A DNA stretch of 64,000 nt from Photobacterium arenosum (GCF_014841115.1 NZ_JACYTP010000006.1:62001-126000), one strand, 5' to 3'; positions 1 through 9,683 are shown, counted from the first letter of the stretch. Notes: generated by a model not told the origin, from the sequence alone. Program-made: numbers and translations.

Positions 1-339
1 GTGTTTCACTTCGATATCAATCGAATCCAGGCCAGCGAAACGCTTGAACAGCAGGGCCTTACCTTCCATAACCGGCTTAGAAGCCAACGGCCCCAGGTTA
101 CCCAAGCCCAGAATGGCCGTACCATTGGTAATCACAGCAACCATGTTGCCTTTACCTGTATACTTATACACATTCTCTGCATTCTGGGCGATTTCCCGCA
201 CCGGCTCAGCCACGCCAGGGCTGTAGGCCAGAGCGAGATCTTCTACTGTATTGGCAGGCTTGCTTAGTTCAACCGAAATTTTCCCGGGGACAGGGTAAGC
301 ATGATAGTGAAGTGCTTGTTGACGAAAATCTTCAGACAT
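1..339 (-). CDS. Malic enzyme, N-terminal part (gene runs off the window)
   Basis: The reverse strand encodes 113 residues beginning [20 protein letters not shown] and containing [30 protein letters not shown] and [16 protein letters not shown]. These are hallmarks of the malic enzyme N-terminal domain, so the protein should decarboxylate malate to pyruvate with NAD(P) in the cytoplasm. The similarity is to bacterial MaeB-type enzymes; whether the phosphotransacetylase-like C-terminal domain of long MaeB is present cannot be seen because the gene leaves the window. It converges on nothing here: rpmE lies upstream on the same strand and is separated by a strong hairpin terminator. Cofactor preference is unknown. 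Confidence 0.88.
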   Translation of the reverse strand, partial: MSEDFRQQALHYHAYPVPGKISVELSKPANTVEDLALAYSPGVAEPVREIAQNAENVYKYTGKGNMVAVITNGTAILGLGNLGPLASKPVMEGKALLFKRFAGLDSIDIEVKH

Positions 340-551
340 AATTATTAGAATCCTGAATGGATGGATGTTCTGTTCGGTTCGGTATTGAACAATCAATCAT
401 ATTCGATAGCAGCACAAAATCCTAGTTCGCACAAGCTGGTAATACCAAGACAATTACCGTGACAGGCCAGAAGATATGCAGGGGATGACAGGTTGGAGTC
501 AATGACTACAAATAAATCAGTCATTAAAGGCGGGAAGAAACAGCAAATAGC

Positions 552-578
552 AAAAAGGGACGCATATGCGTCCCTTTT
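552..578. terminator. Rho-independent terminator after rpmE
   Basis: A perfect inverted repeat (aaaaagggacgcat / atgcgtccctttt) is flanked by A and T runs on both sides. It lies about 20 bases past the rpmE stop codon and would end that reverse-strand transcript before the malic enzyme gene. The symmetry means it could act in either direction. Confidence 0.8.
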
Positions 579-599
579 CTCGACAGTGTCTTAAAGCAA

Positions 600-812
600 T
601 TACTTGCTAGACAGAGCGCCGAAACGCTTGTTGAATTTGTCGATACGGCCACCGGTGCTCACTTGACGCTGCTTACCAGTGTAGAATGGGTGACATTTGT
701 CACACACATCCAGGCTGATGTCTTTTTTCATGGTTGAATTAAAGACAAAAGCGTTGCCGCAAGAACATTTTGCGTTTACAGCTGTGTATTCTGGGTGGAT
801 ACCTTGTTTCAT
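600..812 (-). CDS. rpmE: 50S ribosomal protein L31, zinc-binding form
   Basis: This 70-residue protein starts [18 protein letters not shown] and is the standard length of L31, a component of the large ribosomal subunit near the central protuberance. Four cysteines (C16, C18, C37, C40) mark the zinc-binding (C+) type rather than the zinc-independent paralogue RpmE2. A good ribosome-binding site (agagg) lies six bases before the ATG. In many bacteria a Zur-controlled zinc-free paralogue exists elsewhere; none is in this window. It sits back to back with priA, as in E. coli. Confidence 0.96.
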   Translation of the reverse strand: MKQGIHPEYTAVNAKCSCGNAFVFNSTMKKDISLDVCDKCHPFYTGKQRQVSTGGRIDKFNKRFGALSSK

Positions 813-1041
813 GGGAAACCTCTAAGCTAAGGCCGTGTCGCTCTCCCGATCCAAAGCCGGGCACCACACGTGGTTAATAAATACTGCCAGGCCAAAGGCG
901 CTGGACAAATAGGCGGCGTATGATAATCAATCAGCCGACACAGATCAACCTGCAATCGCAGTGTCGTCTTGCTTTGCCTCACCCCTTGTGCAAGGTACAC
1001 TGCCATCTACCTGTAAGTATAAGTGATATCAGCCAATACCC

Positions 1042-3240
1042 ATGACTGCCACCATTGCCAGGGTTGCCCTGCCCGTTCCGCTGGACAAAAGCTTCGACTA
1101 CCTGATCCCATCAGGCCAACGGCCCGTGGTCGGTGGCCGGGTACGGGTGCCATTTGGCCGTCAGCAGCTCACCGGGATAGTGATTGCCCTGACAGAGCAG
1201 TCCGATTTTCCCCGCGACCAGCTCAAGCCCCTCAAAGCCGTTCTCGATAGCGAACCGCTGTGGCAACCGCCATTGTTTCAGTTGCTGGAGTGGACCAGCC
1301 GCTACTACCAGTACCCTTTGGGCGATACGCTGGCCAATGCCCTGCCTTCGGCCTTACGTAAAGGCAGACCGGCCAATGCCGAGATTCGTTACTGGCAATT
1401 GACAGAAAAAGGCCAGGAACAACCTCTGGCAGCGCTCAAACGGGCACCGCGGCAGGCAAAAGTGCTGACGCTGCTGCGCCATGGCGCGCTGAGTCACGAT
1501 GCCTTACTCGACCAGGAGGTTAACAGCGCCACCCTGAAAACGCTGGCAGAAAAAGGCTGGGTCGACAGTTTTCACACCACAGCGTCCAGCGCCCACTGGC
1601 CAACGGATTTCGCCGTCACCGAAGAGAAGCCCCGCCTCAACGAAGAGCAGGCACTGGCGATTGCCAGTATCAATGCCAATCCGGGTTATACCTGTTATTT
1701 ACTGGAAGGTGTGACGGGTTCAGGCAAGACCGAAGTCTATCTCAACCTGATTGAGCCGGTGCTGGCCGCCGGTAAACAGGCCCTGGTGCTGGTGCCGGAA
1801 ATTGGTCTGACGCCGCAGACCATCAGCCGTTTTCAGCGTCGCTTTAATGTGCCGCTGTTCACTATTCACTCCGGCCTGAATGATACCGAGCGCCTCAGCG
1901 CCTGGCTGGCCGGGCGCGACAATCAGGCCGGCATCATTATTGGTACCCGCTCTGCCCTGTTCACCCCGTTCGCGGATCTCGGCATCATTATTGTCGATGA
2001 AGAGCATGACTCGTCCTATAAGCAACAGGACAGCCTGCGCTATCACGCCAGAGACATGGCCGTGCTGCGGGCCAGCAAAGAAAACATTCCGGTTGTGCTC
2101 GGTTCAGCCACGCCGGCACTGGAAACCCTGCACAATGCCAGAACCGGCAAATACCACCACCTGCATCTGACCCGCCGCGCCGGTAACGCTCAGGCCGCCC
2201 GTCACGGGGTACTGGACATGAAAGGACTCCATCTGGAGGCAGGGCTGTCCGCACCGCTGATTGCCCGTATGCGCCAGCATCTGAGCGCTGGCAATCAGGT
2301 GATGCTGTTTCTCAACCGCCGCGGGTTCGCGCCGGCGCTGATGTGCCACGAATGTGGCTGGCTGGCGGAGTGTAAGCGATGCGATGCGTATTACACTTAC
2401 CATCAGCACTCCGGCGAGCTTCGCTGCCACCATTGCCAGACCCAGCGTCCTGTCATGCCCCAGTGTCAGCAGTGCGGCTCGACTCAGCTCCAGACCGTCG
2501 GGGTCGGCACCGAGCAGCTTGAACACCAGCTCGCCAGCTTGTTTCCTGAGTTCCGTACCGTGCGCATTGATCGCGACAGTACCCGCCGCAAAGGCAGCCT
2601 GGACAATTACCTTGAGGCGGTCAGAAACAAGGAGTACCAGATCCTGATCGGCACCCAGATGCTGGCCAAAGGTCACCACTTTCCGGATGTGACCCTGGTA
2701 GCGCTGGTCGATGTCGACAGCGCCCTGTTCAGTAATGACTTTCGGGCTGCGGAGCGGCTGGCACAGCTGTTCATCCAGGTCGCAGGCCGTGCTGGCCGCG
2801 CCAGTAAACCGGGTGAAGTGCTGCTGCAAACCCACCATCCGGAACACAGCCTGCTTCAGGCCCTGCTCTACAAAGGGTACGACCACTTTGCTGTTCAGGC
2901 GCTGACAGAACGCCGTCAGGCCATGTTGCCGCCTTTTACTTATCTGGCACTGTTCAGAGCCGAAGCAGCGCAAAGTGAGCTGGCCGAGCAGTTTCTGCAT
3001 CAGATGCGCGGCATTCTGGAGGCCAGCCCGCTGTTTGAGGCTCACACTCTGGTGCTGGGCCCCAATCCGGCGCCTCTCTCCCGCCGCGCCGGTCGCTACC
3101 GGTGGCAGTTACTGCTGCAGGCGCCCGACAGGAAAACCCTGCAAACTCTGCTGTCTGTGGCCCGTCCTGCCATTAACTTGCTGCCATTGGCGCGGAAAGT
3201 GCGCTGGTCGCTAGACGTCGAACCTCAGGATTTAAGCTGA
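1042..3240 (+). CDS. priA: Primosomal protein N' (replication restart helicase PriA)
   Basis: PriA recognises stalled forks and D-loops, unwinds DNA 3' to 5' and loads DnaB through PriB/DnaT. The 732-residue protein matches the usual length. The N-terminal 3'-DNA-binding domain begins IARVALPVPLDKSFDY; a Walker A motif GVTGSGKT is at about residues 223-230, and the DEEH box (VDEEHD) at about 318-323. A cysteine-rich zinc-binding insertion runs from about C435 (CHECGW) to C478 (CQQCGS). The helicase C-terminal motifs include QVAGRAGRA. It is followed by cytR and ftsN, the same order as E. coli. No damage is seen. Confidence 0.97.
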   Translation: MTATIARVALPVPLDKSFDYLIPSGQRPVVGGRVRVPFGRQQLTGIVIALTEQSDFPRDQLKPLKAVLDSEPLWQPPLFQLLEWTSRYYQYPLGDTLANALPSALRKGRPANAEIRYWQLTEKGQEQPLAALKRAPRQAKVLTLLRHGALSHDALLDQEVNSATLKTLAEKGWVDSFHTTASSAHWPTDFAVTEEKPRLNEEQALAIASINANPGYTCYLLEGVTGSGKTEVYLNLIEPVLAAGKQALVLVPEIGLTPQTISRFQRRFNVPLFTIHSGLNDTERLSAWLAGRDNQAGIIIGTRSALFTPFADLGIIIVDEEHDSSYKQQDSLRYHARDMAVLRASKENIPVVLGSATPALETLHNARTGKYHHLHLTRRAGNAQAARHGVLDMKGLHLEAGLSAPLIARMRQHLSAGNQVMLFLNRRGFAPALMCHECGWLAECKRCDAYYTYHQHSGELRCHHCQTQRPVMPQCQQCGSTQLQTVGVGTEQLEHQLASLFPEFRTVRIDRDSTRRKGSLDNYLEAVRNKEYQILIGTQMLAKGHHFPDVTLVALVDVDSALFSNDFRAAERLAQLFIQVAGRAGRASKPGEVLLQTHHPEHSLLQALLYKGYDHFAVQALTERRQAMLPPFTYLALFRAEAAQSELAEQFLHQMRGILEASPLFEAHTLVLGPNPAPLSRRAGRYRWQLLLQAPDRKTLQTLLSVARPAINLLPLARKVRWSLDVEPQDLS

Positions 3241-3417
3241 AGATAAGATAATTAATGCGATTTGGATCACAAGCCCAATGTAATTTATGCTATTTGGCAC
3301 ATGTTTAAACCCGCATAAAGCGCCTACAATAACAGGCTTGTTGGACCAGGTTTCTGCACCGATTTGGCTGCGATCCTCCAGCATTATTGAGAGAAATGTC
3401 TTAGAGAGGAACTATTT

Positions 3418-4431
3418 ATGGCGACAATGAAGGATGTTGCCCAGCTAGCCGGAGTCTCTACCGCGACTGTGTCGCGCGCTCTGATGAACCCGGAAAAAGT
3501 GTCAGCCTCGACCCGTAAAAAAGTCGAACAGGCTGTCATGGATGCTGGCTATTCCCCGAATTCCCTGGCTCGTAACCTTAGGCGCAATGAATCCAAAACC
3601 ATTGTCGCTATCGTCCCCGACATCTGCGATCCCTATTTCACGGAAATTATCCGGGGGATTGAAGAAGCAGCGATGGAATATGGCTACCTGGTACTGCTGG
3701 GCGACAGCGGCCAGCAGAAAAGCCGGGAGAACTCATTCGTGAATCTGGTGTTCACCAAGCAGGCAGACGGCATGTTACTGCTGGGCACGGATTTACCCTT
3801 TGATATCAGCAAACCGGAACAGAAAAACCTGCCTCCTATGGTGATGGCCTGTGAGTTTGCCCCTGAGCTGGAGCTGCCGACCGTCCACATTGATAACCTG
3901 ACCGCAGCATTTGAAGCCGTGAACTACCTGACCCAGATGGGCCACAAACACATTGCCCAAATCACAGGTCCCGACAGTGCCATGCTCTGCCAGTTCCGCT
4001 CTCAGGGTTATCAGCAGGCCCTGCGCCGTGCCGGCACAGAACTGAATCCGGCTTACACGGTAAAAAGTGATTTCACCTTTGCCGGCGGTGCCCGCGCTGT
4101 GACCACCCTGTTATCGCTGCCGGAGCCACCGACCGCCCTGCTGTGCCACAACGATGTCATGGCCATCGGCGCCATGCAGCAAGCCAAGCGATTAGGGATC
4201 AATGTCCCTCAGGACCTGTCTATCGTAGGGTTTGATGATATCCAGTTCGCCGAATACTGCGATCCGCCGCTGACCACAGTGTCGCAGCCACGCTATGAAA
4301 TTGGCCGTCAGTCGATGCTGATGCTGCTGGACATACTGCAAGGTAAGGACATAGCTGCCGGTTCGCGCCTGCTGGATGCCAAGCTGGTCATCCGGGAAAG
4401 TGCCGCGCCACCGCCAACCAAGCCGCAATAG
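3418..4431 (+). CDS. cytR: LacI-family repressor CytR
   Basis: The 337-residue protein has an N-terminal helix-turn-helix of the LacI type (MKDVAQLAGVSTATVSRAL, residues 3-21) followed by a periplasmic-binding-protein-like effector domain. Sequence and position between priA and ftsN identify CytR, which represses nucleoside uptake and catabolism genes together with CRP and is released by cytidine. In vibrios CytR also affects competence and biofilm. The start follows a good ribosome-binding site (agagga). The 177-base upstream gap is AT-rich with a CRP-like half site (gatcaca near 3266) but no full palindrome that I would call. Confidence 0.93.
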   Translation: MATMKDVAQLAGVSTATVSRALMNPEKVSASTRKKVEQAVMDAGYSPNSLARNLRRNESKTIVAIVPDICDPYFTEIIRGIEEAAMEYGYLVLLGDSGQQKSRENSFVNLVFTKQADGMLLLGTDLPFDISKPEQKNLPPMVMACEFAPELELPTVHIDNLTAAFEAVNYLTQMGHKHIAQITGPDSAMLCQFRSQGYQQALRRAGTELNPAYTVKSDFTFAGGARAVTTLLSLPEPPTALLCHNDVMAIGAMQQAKRLGINVPQDLSIVGFDDIQFAEYCDPPLTTVSQPRYEIGRQSMLMLLDILQGKDIAAGSRLLDAKLVIRESAAPPPTKPQ

Positions 4432-4592
4432 CCACCGCGACCTGAGCTGAAAAAATCACCACTTTGAGCAAAAGGTCACAGAATGATCGGGAAGCTCTGC
4501 CTCTGTGGCAGGTACAGGCTTCCCGACACTAGCCAGTGTGGACACTTCTTTGTACCATGTCAGACCATTAGTCCAACAATCATCAAGACATT

Positions 4593-5246
4593 GTGGCAAC
4601 CAAAGATTACGTCAAGCGAGGCCGGGCCGCGAAAAAGCCCGCCAGAAGAACGCCTTCCCGCAGCAGTAAACCCAGTGGCCAGTTCCCGGTAAAATGGGCA
4701 CTGATTGCCCTGTGCCTGGTTATTGCCCTCGGCTATGGCTTATATTTTCTGTCTTCGTCACCCAAGCCTGCAGCAACCCATACGACCCCGGTTAAGCCGG
4801 CGCCGGTCACAGTCAAAGACAAAACGCCGCCTGCACCAGCCACCAAGCCCAAGCAGGAAACCAGCACCAAAGTCGACACCAAGCCTGTGACTGCGCCTAA
4901 GCAACAAGAAAAATTACCGCCTAAGCCTGCAGAAAAATGGCGCTACATTGAAGAGCTGGAAAATAAAGAAGTGCAGGTGGAAGCGAAGAAGGTTCCGGAT
5001 AAGCCGGGTCGCCCTTATCTGATGCAGTGTGGCGCTTACCGCTCGCCAGGGCAGGCGGAGGAGCGCAAAGCCATGATTGCTTTCCAGGGGCTCACCAGCC
5101 AGATCAAAGTGTCTCAGGGTGAAAAAGGCAGCTGGTATCGCGTAGTACTCGGCCCATACCCGCAGAAACGCAAAGCCGAAAGTGATCGCAATATGCTGCG
5201 TCGGGCCGGGATTGAACCTTGCGCCATCTGGTACTGGGACGCCTGA
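4593..5246 (+). CDS. ftsN: Cell division protein FtsN
   Basis: FtsN is a bitopic inner-membrane protein that triggers septal peptidoglycan synthesis through FtsA and FtsQLB. The 217-residue product has a short basic cytoplasmic tail (MATKDYVKRGRAAKK), one membrane helix at about residues 35-53, a Pro/Lys/Thr-rich periplasmic linker (about 55-130), and a C-terminal SPOR domain (from about YLMQCGAYRSPGQAEE) that binds denuded glycan strands. Translation starts at GTG, without an obvious ribosome-binding site. It lies between cytR and hslV as in E. coli, and a hairpin terminator separates it from hslV. Confidence 0.93.
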   Translation: MATKDYVKRGRAAKKPARRTPSRSSKPSGQFPVKWALIALCLVIALGYGLYFLSSSPKPAATHTTPVKPAPVTVKDKTPPAPATKPKQETSTKVDTKPVTAPKQQEKLPPKPAEKWRYIEELENKEVQVEAKKVPDKPGRPYLMQCGAYRSPGQAEERKAMIAFQGLTSQIKVSQGEKGSWYRVVLGPYPQKRKAESDRNMLRRAGIEPCAIWYWDA

Positions 5247-5284
5247 GTCGTTTGCTGACCTGATAACGGCTAACTACACTGATT

Positions 5285-5329
5285 AAGGATGCTGAAGCAG
5301 ACAAAACGCTGCCAAGGCATCCTTTTTTT
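5285..5329 (+). terminator. Terminator after ftsN
   Basis: The arms aaggatgc and gcatcctt enclose a smaller inner stem (gcag/ctgc) and are followed by seven T residues. It sits 40 bases after the ftsN stop and isolates ftsN from the heat-shock promoter of hslVU. Confidence 0.75.
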
Positions 5330-5361
5330 ATGGCCTTCACCGCGCAGATTGTTTCGTTTGC

Positions 5362-5390
5362 CTTGAAATCGGAAACCACCATCCCCAGAT
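5362..5390 (+). promoter_or_regulatory. Sigma-32 (heat-shock) promoter of hslVU
   Basis: A -35 element CTTGAA is followed after 15 bases by CCCCAGAT, which closely matches the sigma-32 consensus (CTTGAAA, 13-17 bases, CCCCATNT). It is about 55 bases upstream of the hslV start codon and downstream of the ftsN terminator. The hslVU operon is a classical member of the RpoH regulon, so position and sequence agree. Confidence 0.8.
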
Positions 5391-5445
5391 CTGCGGCTAT
5401 ACCCATACCGGCCCACGAGCCGGACTGATGCTAAGAGGTAATACC

Positions 5446-5973
5446 GTGACAACCATAGTCTCTGTACGTCGCAATGGAAAAGTCGTCATCGCCGGTGATG
5501 GCCAGGTCTCACTGGGCAATACCGTCATGAAGGGCAATGCCCGCAAAGTCCGCCGCTTATACAACAATCAGGTACTGGCAGGATTCGCCGGCGGTACCGC
5601 CGATGCCTTCACCCTGTTTGAGCGTTTCGAACGCAAGCTGGAAATGCACCAGGGGCACCTGATGAAAGCCGCGGTCGAACTGGCAAAAGACTGGCGTACC
5701 GACCGTAGCCTGCGCCGCCTGGAAGCCTTACTGGCCGTTGCGGATGCCACCGCCTCGCTGATCATCACAGGTAACGGTGATGTAGTTCAGCCGGAAAACG
5801 ACCTGATTGCCATTGGCTCAGGCGGTAATTTTGCGTTATCCGCAGCCCGGGCGCTGCTGGAAAACACCGAGCTGGATGCTCGCACCATAGCTGAGAAGTC
5901 GCTGACCATTGCTGGTGATATCTGCGTTTACACCAATGACTTCCAGACTGTTGAAGAACTCGATACCCAGTAA
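5446..5973 (+). CDS. hslV: ATP-dependent protease subunit HslV
   Basis: HslV is the proteasome-like peptidase of the HslUV (ClpYQ) complex, a double hexamer that degrades proteins unfolded by HslU. I chose the GTG start at 5446 because the nucleophile is the N-terminal threonine exposed after Met removal ([14 protein letters not shown]), and because aagaggt lies seven bases before it; a longer ATG start 18 bases upstream would bury that threonine. The product has 175 residues, matching the family (E. coli 176). Conserved blocks include [14 protein letters not shown] and [16 protein letters not shown]. hslU follows nine bases downstream. Confidence 0.96.
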   Translation: MTTIVSVRRNGKVVIAGDGQVSLGNTVMKGNARKVRRLYNNQVLAGFAGGTADAFTLFERFERKLEMHQGHLMKAAVELAKDWRTDRSLRRLEALLAVADATASLIITGNGDVVQPENDLIAIGSGGNFALSAARALLENTELDARTIAEKSLTIAGDICVYTNDFQTVEELDTQ

Positions 5974-5982
5974 GGATTCCCC

Positions 5983-7314
5983 ATGTCTGAAATGACTCCC
6001 CGCGAAATTGTTCATGAACTGAACCGCCATATTATCGGCCAGGACAAGGCCAAGCGTGCTGTGGCTATTGCGCTGCGTAACCGCTGGCGTCGCATGCAGC
6101 TGCCGGAAGAGCTGCGCGTTGAAGTGACCCCGAAAAACATCCTGATGATAGGGCCGACCGGTGTCGGTAAAACCGAAATCGCCCGCCGTCTGGCTAAACT
6201 GGCCAACGCCCCTTTCATCAAGGTTGAAGCCACCAAATTCACCGAAGTCGGTTATGTCGGTAAAGAAGTGGAAACCATCATCCGCGATCTGACTGACGTT
6301 GCGGTCAAAATGACCCATCAGCAGGCCACCGAAAAAGTCCGCTTCCACGCTGAAGAGCTGGCAGAAGACCGCATCCTGGATGTGTTGCTCCCGCCCCCGC
6401 GTGATGCCTGGGGCAAGAATGAAGAAAGCGACACCAATTCGGCCACCCGTCAGTCATTTCGCAAAAAGCTGCGCGAAGGCAAGCTGGATGACAAGGAAAT
6501 AGAAATTGACGTGGCCGCCCCTCAGATGGGTGTCGAGATCATGGCCCCTCCCGGCATGGAAGAAATGACCAATCAGCTGCAGGGCATGTTCCAGAATCTG
6601 GCGGGCAACACCACCAAAAAGCGCAAGATGAAAATCAAAGATGCGCTCAAAGCGGTGACCGAAGATGAGGCCTCCAAGCTGGTTAATCAGGAAGAGCTGA
6701 AAGAGCTGGCTATCCACGCAGTTGAGAACAACGGTATCGTCTTCATTGATGAGATCGACAAAATCTGTAAGCGTGGCGAAAGCTCTGGCCCGGATGTGTC
6801 CCGCGAAGGGGTCCAGCGTGACCTGCTGCCGCTGGTGGAAGGTTCGACGGTCTCGACCAAACATGGCATGGTCAGAACCGATCATATCCTGTTCATCGCG
6901 TCCGGCGCCTTCCAGGTAGCACGTCCGTCTGATCTGATCCCAGAGCTGCAGGGCCGTCTGCCAATTCGTGTTGAACTTGAAGCCCTGACCAGCGAAGACT
7001 TCAAGCGTATCCTGACCGAGCCGAACGCGTCGCTGACCGAACAGTACCGCGCCCTGATGGCCACGGAAAATGTCACCATCAGCTTTACCGAAGATGGCAT
7101 TGCCCAGATTGCCGATGCGGCCTGGCAGGTCAACGAGCGCACCGAAAATATCGGTGCCCGCCGTCTGCACACTGTGCTGGAGCGCCTGATGGAAGAGCTC
7201 TCTTATGATGCTTCCGAGCAGGGCGGTAAAGAGCAGATCATCGATAAAACCTATGTGCATGCCCATCTGGGCGAGCTGGTGGAAGACGAAGATCTCAGCC
7301 GCTTCATCCTGTAA
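5983..7314 (+). CDS. hslU: ATP-dependent protease ATPase subunit HslU
   Basis: HslU is the hexameric AAA+ unfoldase that feeds substrates to HslV. The 443-residue protein shows the N-terminal [17 protein letters not shown], Walker A GPTGVGKT (57-64), an I-domain insertion between about 110 and 240, Walker B IVFIDEID (252-259), sensor regions, and the C-terminal DLSRFIL tail that docks into HslV. Length and tail equal the E. coli protein. It shares the heat-shock promoter with hslV and ends at a strong terminator. Confidence 0.97.
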   Translation: MSEMTPREIVHELNRHIIGQDKAKRAVAIALRNRWRRMQLPEELRVEVTPKNILMIGPTGVGKTEIARRLAKLANAPFIKVEATKFTEVGYVGKEVETIIRDLTDVAVKMTHQQATEKVRFHAEELAEDRILDVLLPPPRDAWGKNEESDTNSATRQSFRKKLREGKLDDKEIEIDVAAPQMGVEIMAPPGMEEMTNQLQGMFQNLAGNTTKKRKMKIKDALKAVTEDEASKLVNQEELKELAIHAVENNGIVFIDEIDKICKRGESSGPDVSREGVQRDLLPLVEGSTVSTKHGMVRTDHILFIASGAFQVARPSDLIPELQGRLPIRVELEALTSEDFKRILTEPNASLTEQYRALMATENVTISFTEDGIAQIADAAWQVNERTENIGARRLHTVLERLMEELSYDASEQGGKEQIIDKTYVHAHLGELVEDEDLSRFIL

Positions 7315-7353
7315 CCCGAGTAGTTAACTTAGCCACTCGTTATCCTTACTCAG

Positions 7354-7389
7354 CGGGATGCCAGATTATCGACCGGCATCCCGTTTTTT
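7354..7389 (+). terminator. Terminator after hslU
   Basis: A nine-base stem (cgggatgcc / ggcatcccg) is followed by six T residues, 40 bases past the hslU stop codon. Confidence 0.85.
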
Positions 7390-7469
7390 ATCTTCTTGTT
7401 GCGCCAGAACAACATTCCTTTCTGTAATCGGGCCATACTCATACCCTATACTGTCTTTATCTTGGGATC

Positions 7470-8378
7470 ATGGCTTTGTCCTCTCTTTCCGTCTGGCTGG
7501 ATGCGACCCGGCCCAAAACCCTGCTGCTGGCCATGGCCGCTTTGCTGTGCGGTAACAGCCTGGCCGCTGCCCAGGGGCACTTTTCACCGGCGATCGCCCT
7601 GCTGGCTCTGCTGACAGCTTTGCTGCTCCAGATATTGTCTAACCTGGCCAACGATTATGGCGACGTGCGCAAAGGAACAGATAACATCCACCGACTGGGG
7701 CCGCAGCGCGGACTGCAGCAGGGCCGGATTTCCCTACCTGCCATGCGGGCAGCCATAACCGTAACCCTGACGTTAACCACCCTGAGCGGCATCGCCCTGC
7801 TCTGGCTGGCCCGACCATCCCTCACCGTCTTGCTCAGCTTTATGGCCCTGGGTGTCGCTTCTGTGCTGGCAGCACTGGCCTATACCTTAGGCGCGAAACC
7901 TTATGGTTATCGCGGGTTGGGCGATCCTGCGGTACTGTTCTTCTTCGGCTGGGTCGCCGTCGGCGGCAGCTATTATCTGCAGAGCCAACAGTTCCAATGG
8001 GCCATTTTACTGCCAGCGACGGCCAGCGGACTGCTGGCGGTCGGGGTACTGAATCTCAATAACCTGCGTGATATTGATAACGACAGGGCCTGCGGAAAAC
8101 TCACTCTGGCGGCAAGACTCGGTCCGACAGCAGGCCGCTGGTATCACCTGCTGCTCATGGCAGCCAGCCTGCTCGGCTTTGCGGCCTATGCCCTGCTGAC
8201 GGCCCGTTCACCGTGGGGCTGGTTGTTTCTGCTGGCCGCCCCCTGGTTGCTGGCGCATGCCGCTAACGTGCTGGCCACGCAAAAAGCGCAATCATTGGCT
8301 CCTATGCTGGCCTTACTGGCTAAAATAGCACTGATGACTAACCTGCTGTTTGCCATCGGATTGCTTGCCGACCGCTAA
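7470..8378 (+). CDS. menA: 1,4-dihydroxy-2-naphthoate polyprenyltransferase MenA
   Basis: MenA joins a polyprenyl chain to 1,4-dihydroxy-2-naphthoate, the membrane step that makes demethylmenaquinone. The 302-residue protein is strongly hydrophobic with about eight or nine membrane helices. The two Asp-rich UbiA-family motifs are visible: NDYGDVRKGTD at about 61-71 and NNLRDIDNDRACGK at about 193-206. N-terminal DATRPKTLLLA is typical. It stands alone after hslU and before rraA, as in E. coli. Confidence 0.93.
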   Translation: MALSSLSVWLDATRPKTLLLAMAALLCGNSLAAAQGHFSPAIALLALLTALLLQILSNLANDYGDVRKGTDNIHRLGPQRGLQQGRISLPAMRAAITVTLTLTTLSGIALLWLARPSLTVLLSFMALGVASVLAALAYTLGAKPYGYRGLGDPAVLFFFGWVAVGGSYYLQSQQFQWAILLPATASGLLAVGVLNLNNLRDIDNDRACGKLTLAARLGPTAGRWYHLLLMAASLLGFAAYALLTARSPWGWLFLLAAPWLLAHAANVLATQKAQSLAPMLALLAKIALMTNLLFAIGLLADR

Positions 8379-8495
8379 AGCATGGCGTCGAGATTGCAAT
8401 GCAGCCTGAGCTGGTTATACTTTCAGCAAGTTAGTGAATGGGCGCTTTCTGCTTCCTGTCCTGCTTAATATTACTGCCAATAAAGAAGCGAGCTT

Positions 8496-8981
8496 ATGGA
8501 ATACAATACCTCTGAACTCTGTGATATTTACCTCGACCTGGTTGACGTGGTTGAGCCAATGTTCAGCTCTTACGGTGGCCGAAGCTCATTCGGAGGCCAG
8601 ATCACCACAGTAAAATGTTTTGAAGACAATGGTCTGCTTCAGACTGTGCTGGCAGAACCGGGCGCTGGACGAGTCCTGTTAATTGATGGTGGCGGTTCGC
8701 TTCGTCGCGCGCTGATTGATGCCGAACTGGCGCAAATGGCAGTACAGAGTGAGTGGGAAGGCATCATAGTGTATGGCTGTGTGCGCCATGTCGATGAATT
8801 AGATGAGCTGGATATCGGTATTCAGGCCATGGCTTCGATTCCAGTCGGCGCTGACAAGCAAGGAACGGGGGAAGTAGACGTCGCTGTTAATTTCGGGGGA
8901 GTCACCTTCCTGCCGGAAGATCATCTCTATGCAGACAACACCGGGGTAATTTTGTCTCCGGAACCTCTGGATATCGACTGA
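8496..8981 (+). CDS. rraA: Regulator of RNase E activity RraA
   Basis: RraA is a ring-shaped trimeric protein that binds the C-terminal scaffold of RNase E and inhibits mRNA decay. The 161-residue product (E. coli 161) has the expected [20 protein letters not shown] start, GGRSSFGG, and the glycine-rich [15 protein letters not shown] segment. Older annotations call this fold a menaquinone methyltransferase (MenG); that label is wrong for this family. It ends at a bidirectional hairpin shared with zapB. Confidence 0.95.
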   Translation: MEYNTSELCDIYLDLVDVVEPMFSSYGGRSSFGGQITTVKCFEDNGLLQTVLAEPGAGRVLLIDGGGSLRRALIDAELAQMAVQSEWEGIIVYGCVRHVDELDELDIGIQAMASIPVGADKQGTGEVDVAVNFGGVTFLPEDHLYADNTGVILSPEPLDID

Positions 8982-9011
8982 TACCCCGCTGACATTCTGT
9001 GCGCTTTAAAG

Positions 9012-9039
9012 AAAAACAGAGCCAAATGGCTCTGTTTTT
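9012..9039. terminator. Bidirectional terminator between rraA and zapB
   Basis: A 13-base inverted repeat (aaaaacagagcca / tggctctgttttt) lies between the convergent genes and has T runs on both strands, so it can end both transcripts. Confidence 0.88.
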
Positions 9040-9065
9040 CTTGCGGGTGGCAGTTGTTGTGGAAA

Positions 9066-9308
9066 TTATTCCACCGTTTCCATTTTACCCAGCAGCATGC
9101 GGACACGCTCCTGCCACGCCTGATGATCATTACGCAGCTTCTCGTTATCCTGGACCAGTGACTCACGATCTGCGCGCAGTTCCTGAGCAAGGTTTACCAG
9201 ATTATCGTTTTTCTCTTTCAGTTCTTCCACTTCCATCTGCAGCAGGGAAATGGTATCGACAGCCATTTGCACTTTGGCTTCCAGCTGTTCCAGCATCTCT
9301 AAAGACAT
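9066..9308 (-). CDS. zapB: Cell division protein ZapB
   Basis: ZapB is a small cytoplasmic coiled-coil protein that bridges ZapA-FtsZ and MatP at midcell. The product is 80 residues from ATG (E. coli 81), almost entirely heptad-repeat helix (for example LLQMEVEELKEKNDNLVNLA). I prefer the ATG over a GTG nine bases upstream because agggtg is six bases from the ATG and there is no ribosome-binding site for the GTG; MSLEMLEQLEAKVQ aligns with E. coli MSLEVFEKLEAKVQ. Confidence 0.93.
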   Translation of the reverse strand: MSLEMLEQLEAKVQMAVDTISLLQMEVEELKEKNDNLVNLAQELRADRESLVQDNEKLRNDHQAWQERVRMLLGKMETVE

Positions 9309-9599
9309 AATTTTCACCCTATCAGCACCTGCGCAAGACCGCAGCTTAAACTGCGTCTACCAGGCAAATTACAATTCCAATGTAGCCCCTATTCTAACTA
9401 GGCCTTATTCGTCTGGCATCTACTAATACCACGCTTTGCCACAATCGGATAAAAATCATCCAAACTTCCACAACATTTTACCTTCAGTAAGGCATCGCGC
9501 GCTGCCAGACACAGTGAACTGTTAGCGATCACTCAGTTTTCCCCTGCACATTTTGAACCGCTGCGGCTGACATGCTAGTGTTCGCGCCTCTCAACACGA

Positions 9600-9619
9600 A
9601 ATAGAGTATTAACTCTATT
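9600..9619. repeat. 20-bp perfect palindrome upstream of glpF
   Basis: The arms aatagagt and actctatt are perfectly complementary around the four bases atta. It lies 164 bases before the glpF start codon. There is no T run, so it looks more like a protein-binding site than a terminator. The protein is unknown. Confidence 0.5.
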
Positions 9620-9665
9620 CATACCTTTCGCTTTCCTTTCGATATCGACCAATCAAACAAATTAT

Positions 9666-9683
9666 ATGCTCGAACGCACATTT
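9666..9683. promoter_or_regulatory. Candidate GlpR operator upstream of glpF
   Basis: The sequence ATGCTCGAACGCACATTT is an imperfect inverted repeat (ATG..CG / CG..CAT). From memory it resembles the TTCG/CGAA-type operators bound by the DeoR-family glycerol 3-phosphate repressor. The similarity is partial and the spacing is two bases short of the form I know. Confidence 0.35.

Noticed and set aside
2104-3045. Reverse-strand 313-codon frame inside priA
   Set aside because: It is antisense to the conserved helicase core and zinc domain of PriA and has no recognisable domain.
5428-5445. Upstream ATG start for hslV
   Set aside because: It would block exposure of the N-terminal threonine nucleophile.
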